Made by a program: the position numbers and the translations under genes. Source: a virus. Taken from it: DNA of 30,175 nucleotides. The stretch spans positions 1 through 30,175 of IMG/VR virus record IMGVR_UViG_3300035698_006747; one strand, given 5' to 3'. Shown one piece after another: positions 27,962 to 30,175 of this stretch. The stretch's first letter is position 1; each line of letters begins with the position of its first letter. Below the pieces are notes generated by a model that did no database searches, was not told the DNA's origin, and saw only the letters and a list, made by a program, of their open reading frames with translations.

Positions 27962-28443
27962 AGGCTATAAAAGGTGAGACAGTAGAACAGCAAATAATAT
28001 CTATTGATACAGCTATTAGCAGATTAATGCGAAGACAGCGTAAAGATATTTCTGCTATAATAACTCCTTTTCCTATCTCTGGTTATGTAGATAATCCAAA
28101 GAAAGGGGTTGTTTTAAACTATATGTTTCCAGTAGATGGTAAGATAACCATCGGAGGTTTGTTTGTAGAAGATATGCCTAAAGAAGGTATTGATATCTTT
28201 CTTAATATTTATAAAGTAGATGATGTAAATAGTAAGAATATTTTTACTATAAAACCTTATACTGTAATAAAACCTGATATAGATATTGCAGGTGGAGACA
28301 GGTTAAAAATAATAGTTATCGCTAAAAGAGATAGTAAAGTATCTAAAATTTGGGCTTCATTTCTTTGGGTTCCTGCAGTTAAAGAAACTGAAATTAAAAA
28401 ATTTTTACTTGAAGAATTAGAAAAGGAGGAAGAAAATGACTAA
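27958..28443 (+). CDS. Hypothetical virion protein (161 aa)
   Basis: 161 aa. A short helix (TVEQQIISIDTAISRLMRRQRK) is followed by a beta-sandwich-like region (GYVDNPKKGVVLNYMFPVDGKITIGG...) and a Glu/Lys-rich helical tail. An N-terminal oligomerising helix plus sandwich is common in small phage spike or collar proteins. Overlaps the endolysin stop by 4 bases. No family recognised. Confidence 0.6.
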   Translation: MKAIKGETVEQQIISIDTAISRLMRRQRKDISAIITPFPISGYVDNPKKGVVLNYMFPVDGKITIGGLFVEDMPKEGIDIFLNIYKVDDVNSKNIFTIKPYTVIKPDIDIAGGDRLKIIVIAKRDSKVSKIWASFLWVPAVKETEIKKFLLEELEKEEEND

Positions 28444-28570
28444 GGGAAATTCATTGCCTGAGTATAAGAAAGGTACAGCTGATAATGATCGGAAGAGTCT
28501 TGGACAGAAGTCAGACAAACCTACCAAGACTGAAAAAGGTAGTTTCATTGAATCTAGAAAAGGTAAGTGA
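28436..28570 (+). CDS. 44-aa basic microprotein
   Basis: Complete frame from ATG 28436 to TGA 28568-28570; AAAAGGAGGAAGAAA precedes it. 44 aa, eleven Lys, starting MTKGNSLPEYKKGTADND and ending FIESRKGK, probably unfolded. It overlaps the previous gene by 8 bases and the next ATG by 1 (TGATG). Like the 35-aa gene at 24909 it starts MTK and is lysine-rich, so the two may serve similar purposes. Confidence 0.66.
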   Translation: MTKGNSLPEYKKGTADNDRKSLGQKSDKPTKTEKGSFIESRKGK

Positions 28571-30021
28571 TGAGAGAATTTTATACCTCTATAGATGAAG
28601 CATTTTTAAAAGGTCTAAGATCAGATAGGACTCCTAGTAATGCTCAAGTTTTACAGGAAGCGCTAGGGTTTAGGATAGGAAAGAAAGAACTTGAAGGTAT
28701 TCCTTTTCTTACTAATCCTTTGCCTTTAGGTATTGATGTACACTATAATTGGCCTTTTCCTCAGTTTCTTAAACAAGAGAGTTGGAAGATTCTTATTGTT
28801 AGAGATGATATACTTATGGCAGATAGAGTTTATTCTTTAGATGCTTCATATAATGCTACTTGGATCTTTGATATAGATACATTAACTTTCGGTCAAGGTG
28901 AGTTAATGGAGATGGCAGACTTTGGTGAGTATGTATTTATGACTAATGGAGTTGTAATGCTTTACTGGGATCCTACATTAGCAGCATGGCAAGTTACTAC
29001 AGCTATTGCTAATGTCCCTTTAATGAATACTGTATGTAATTTTAAAGGGCAGTTAATAGGAGGAGGGGTTCAATCTGTCTGGCATGACTGTGATGAAAAG
29101 TCTATCGTCTGGTCAGATATAGGTAGTATTAGTTGTACTCCTGATTTGAAGAATACAGCAGGCTATAGACGAGATCCTGTTGGCGGAGAAGTACTTCATG
29201 TAAGACGATTAGGTGATGTAGTGATAATTTATAGTACTGCAGGAGTTACTAAAATGTTCCCTGTTAATTCTCCTGCTACTACTTTCGGGTTTGAAGAACT
29301 CCATGATATAGGACTTAGAAATAGAGGTGCTATGAATGGTAATCTTAAGAAGCATGTGTTTGTAGATATTGAAAATAACTCATGGCAGATTACTACTAAG
29401 GGATTGGAAAAGCTCGGTTATCAAGAATTTGTAGCAGCGTTAGATGCTATAGATACTGTTGGAGAAGATCAACCTATTATAATTTCTTATGAACCAGATA
29501 ATCAAGATTTCTACATCACAGATGGTACGGATAGTCTTTTACTTTCACCTCAAGGTTTAACTAACTATCCATTTCCTCAAAGTGCAGTTTGGTATGATGA
29601 TGAGAATAGACAAAGTCATTGTGGTCTACCTGAGACAATAGATACTATTGTAGGAACTATTACTGAAGCTACTATCCCTGACTTTTATCCTATAATAGTT
29701 ACACATGACTTAGACATGGGTTATAGAGGAGAGAAAACTATCTTCTCTGTTGAGATAGGTTCTTCCATGTTTATAAATACTGAAGTAGCTGTTGATTGGA
29801 AAGTTAATAATCTAGCTAACTGGGAGCGTACTGATTTCTTTCCTATTAATGCTCAAGGGGTAGCATCTATTATTATAGCAGGAACAGATTTTAGAATTGT
29901 TCTAAGAGGCACATTTTTTATAGGTAACTTTTCTAATCTAAACTATATGACTATTAGATGGAAAATGACAGACTTAAGAGGATTGAGAGGTGTTTATGCA
30001 TCTCCTCCGAGAGGACAGTAA
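28570..30021 (+). CDS. Tail protein, P22 gp10-like candidate (483 aa)
   Basis: 483 aa from ATG 28570; a GTG 3 bases upstream is in frame. Repeating strands with Trp/Tyr-rich WD-like turns (SWKILIVRDDILMADRVYSLD, DFGEYVFMTNGVVMLYW, GDVVIIYSTAGVTKMFPV) suggest a beta-propeller followed by a C-terminal sandwich. This is like the packaged-DNA-stabilising tail proteins (P22 gp10 type) that join adaptor to tail tip. Position two genes after the endolysin and before another tail gene fits. Not confirmed by a profile search. Confidence 0.58.
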   Translation: MREFYTSIDEAFLKGLRSDRTPSNAQVLQEALGFRIGKKELEGIPFLTNPLPLGIDVHYNWPFPQFLKQESWKILIVRDDILMADRVYSLDASYNATWIFDIDTLTFGQGELMEMADFGEYVFMTNGVVMLYWDPTLAAWQVTTAIANVPLMNTVCNFKGQLIGGGVQSVWHDCDEKSIVWSDIGSISCTPDLKNTAGYRRDPVGGEVLHVRRLGDVVIIYSTAGVTKMFPVNSPATTFGFEELHDIGLRNRGAMNGNLKKHVFVDIENNSWQITTKGLEKLGYQEFVAALDAIDTVGEDQPIIISYEPDNQDFYITDGTDSLLLSPQGLTNYPFPQSAVWYDDENRQSHCGLPETIDTIVGTITEATIPDFYPIIVTHDLDMGYRGEKTIFSVEIGSSMFINTEVAVDWKVNNLANWERTDFFPINAQGVASIIIAGTDFRIVLRGTFFIGNFSNLNYMTIRWKMTDLRGLRGVYASPPRGQ

Positions 30022-30175
30022 TGTTAACTAAGCTCTTGCCAGATCAAGTATCTGCTCACTGGGATATTATTAAGTATGCTATTCAAGAATCCTTACCTCC
30101 TATTGCAGGAGAAGGGCCTGACAAGATGAATAATATCTTAACAGCTCTTCTATGTAGTAAAGCAGAATACTGGAT
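30021..30175 (+). CDS. Tail-region protein, N-terminal fragment (runs off the edge)
   Basis: ATG at 30021 overlaps the previous stop as TAATG. 51 codons are visible. MLTKLLPDQVSAHWDIIKYAIQ and SLPPIAGEGPDKMNNILTALL resemble, from memory, a protein following the gp10-like gene in many phages, built around an LLPDQVS...W-x-x-I-K-x-A...LPP...PDKMN pattern. The C-terminus is outside the window, so nothing can be said of its full function. Confidence 0.7.
   Translation, partial: MLTKLLPDQVSAHWDIIKYAIQESLPPIAGEGPDKMNNILTALLCSKAEYW

Overview
The window is about 30 kb of a double-stranded DNA tailed-phage genome (Caudoviricetes), most likely a short-tailed, podovirus-like phage. It is AT-rich and densely packed, with strong AGGAGG-type ribosome binding sites, many 1-, 4- or 8-base gene overlaps, and at least three promoters close to the bacterial sigma70 consensus. 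I see no integrase, lysogeny repressor, tRNA, rRNA, CRISPR array, insertion sequence or phage RNA polymerase, so the phage probably uses host RNA polymerase and may be lytic. The host cannot be named from the sequence.

Layout. From 8 to 9953 everything reads leftward (- strand). This is the early/accessory arm: about 30 mostly small genes, nine of them under about 60 codons and easily missed. The recognisable functions are DNA metabolism: a Cas4/RecB-like PD-(D/E)XK nuclease (8-988), an ATP-dependent DNA ligase (3180-4031), a stand-alone HIRAN-domain protein (2393-2725) and an NrdR-like zinc ribbon (1759-1983). Leftward transcription appears to be fed by promoters at 10080-10107, 9225-9253, 8010-8038, 7959-7987 and 4882-4910. 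Terminators at 9303-9336 and 4317-4358 cut it into units. Two units (4317-4910 and 9303-10107) look like self-contained promoter-gene-terminator cassettes.

9954-10429 is the non-coding divergent control region. It holds the leftward promoter with a structured leader, interleaved inverted repeats, and a perfect-consensus rightward promoter (10365-10393).

From 10430 to the right edge everything reads rightward (+ strand) as the morphogenesis arm. It runs: a small Cys-rich protein; an HTH protein that is a candidate small terminase; a holin-like membrane peptide; a run of adhesin/tailspike-like proteins, three with N-terminal signal peptides, plus a small HExxH protein (11947-16921); large terminase (16927-18480); a small membrane protein; a fibre-like protein; portal (19890-21845); scaffold (22633-23511); an abundant-looking structural protein (23527-24879); major capsid (25552-26844); adaptor-like protein (26936-27664); a minimal M15 endolysin (27668-27961); and tail proteins to the right edge. 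Terminase, portal, scaffold and capsid build and fill the head, the 26936-30175 genes probably join head to tail, the beta-rich proteins probably bind or degrade host surface polymers, and the M15 enzyme lyses the host.

The least explained items are the signal peptides on tailspike-like proteins, a compact three-way-junction RNA before 25113, a CGACATAT-box array around a poly-T hairpin at 9093-9218, a 15-base hairpin motif before several ribosome binding sites, and the cassette-like leftward genes.
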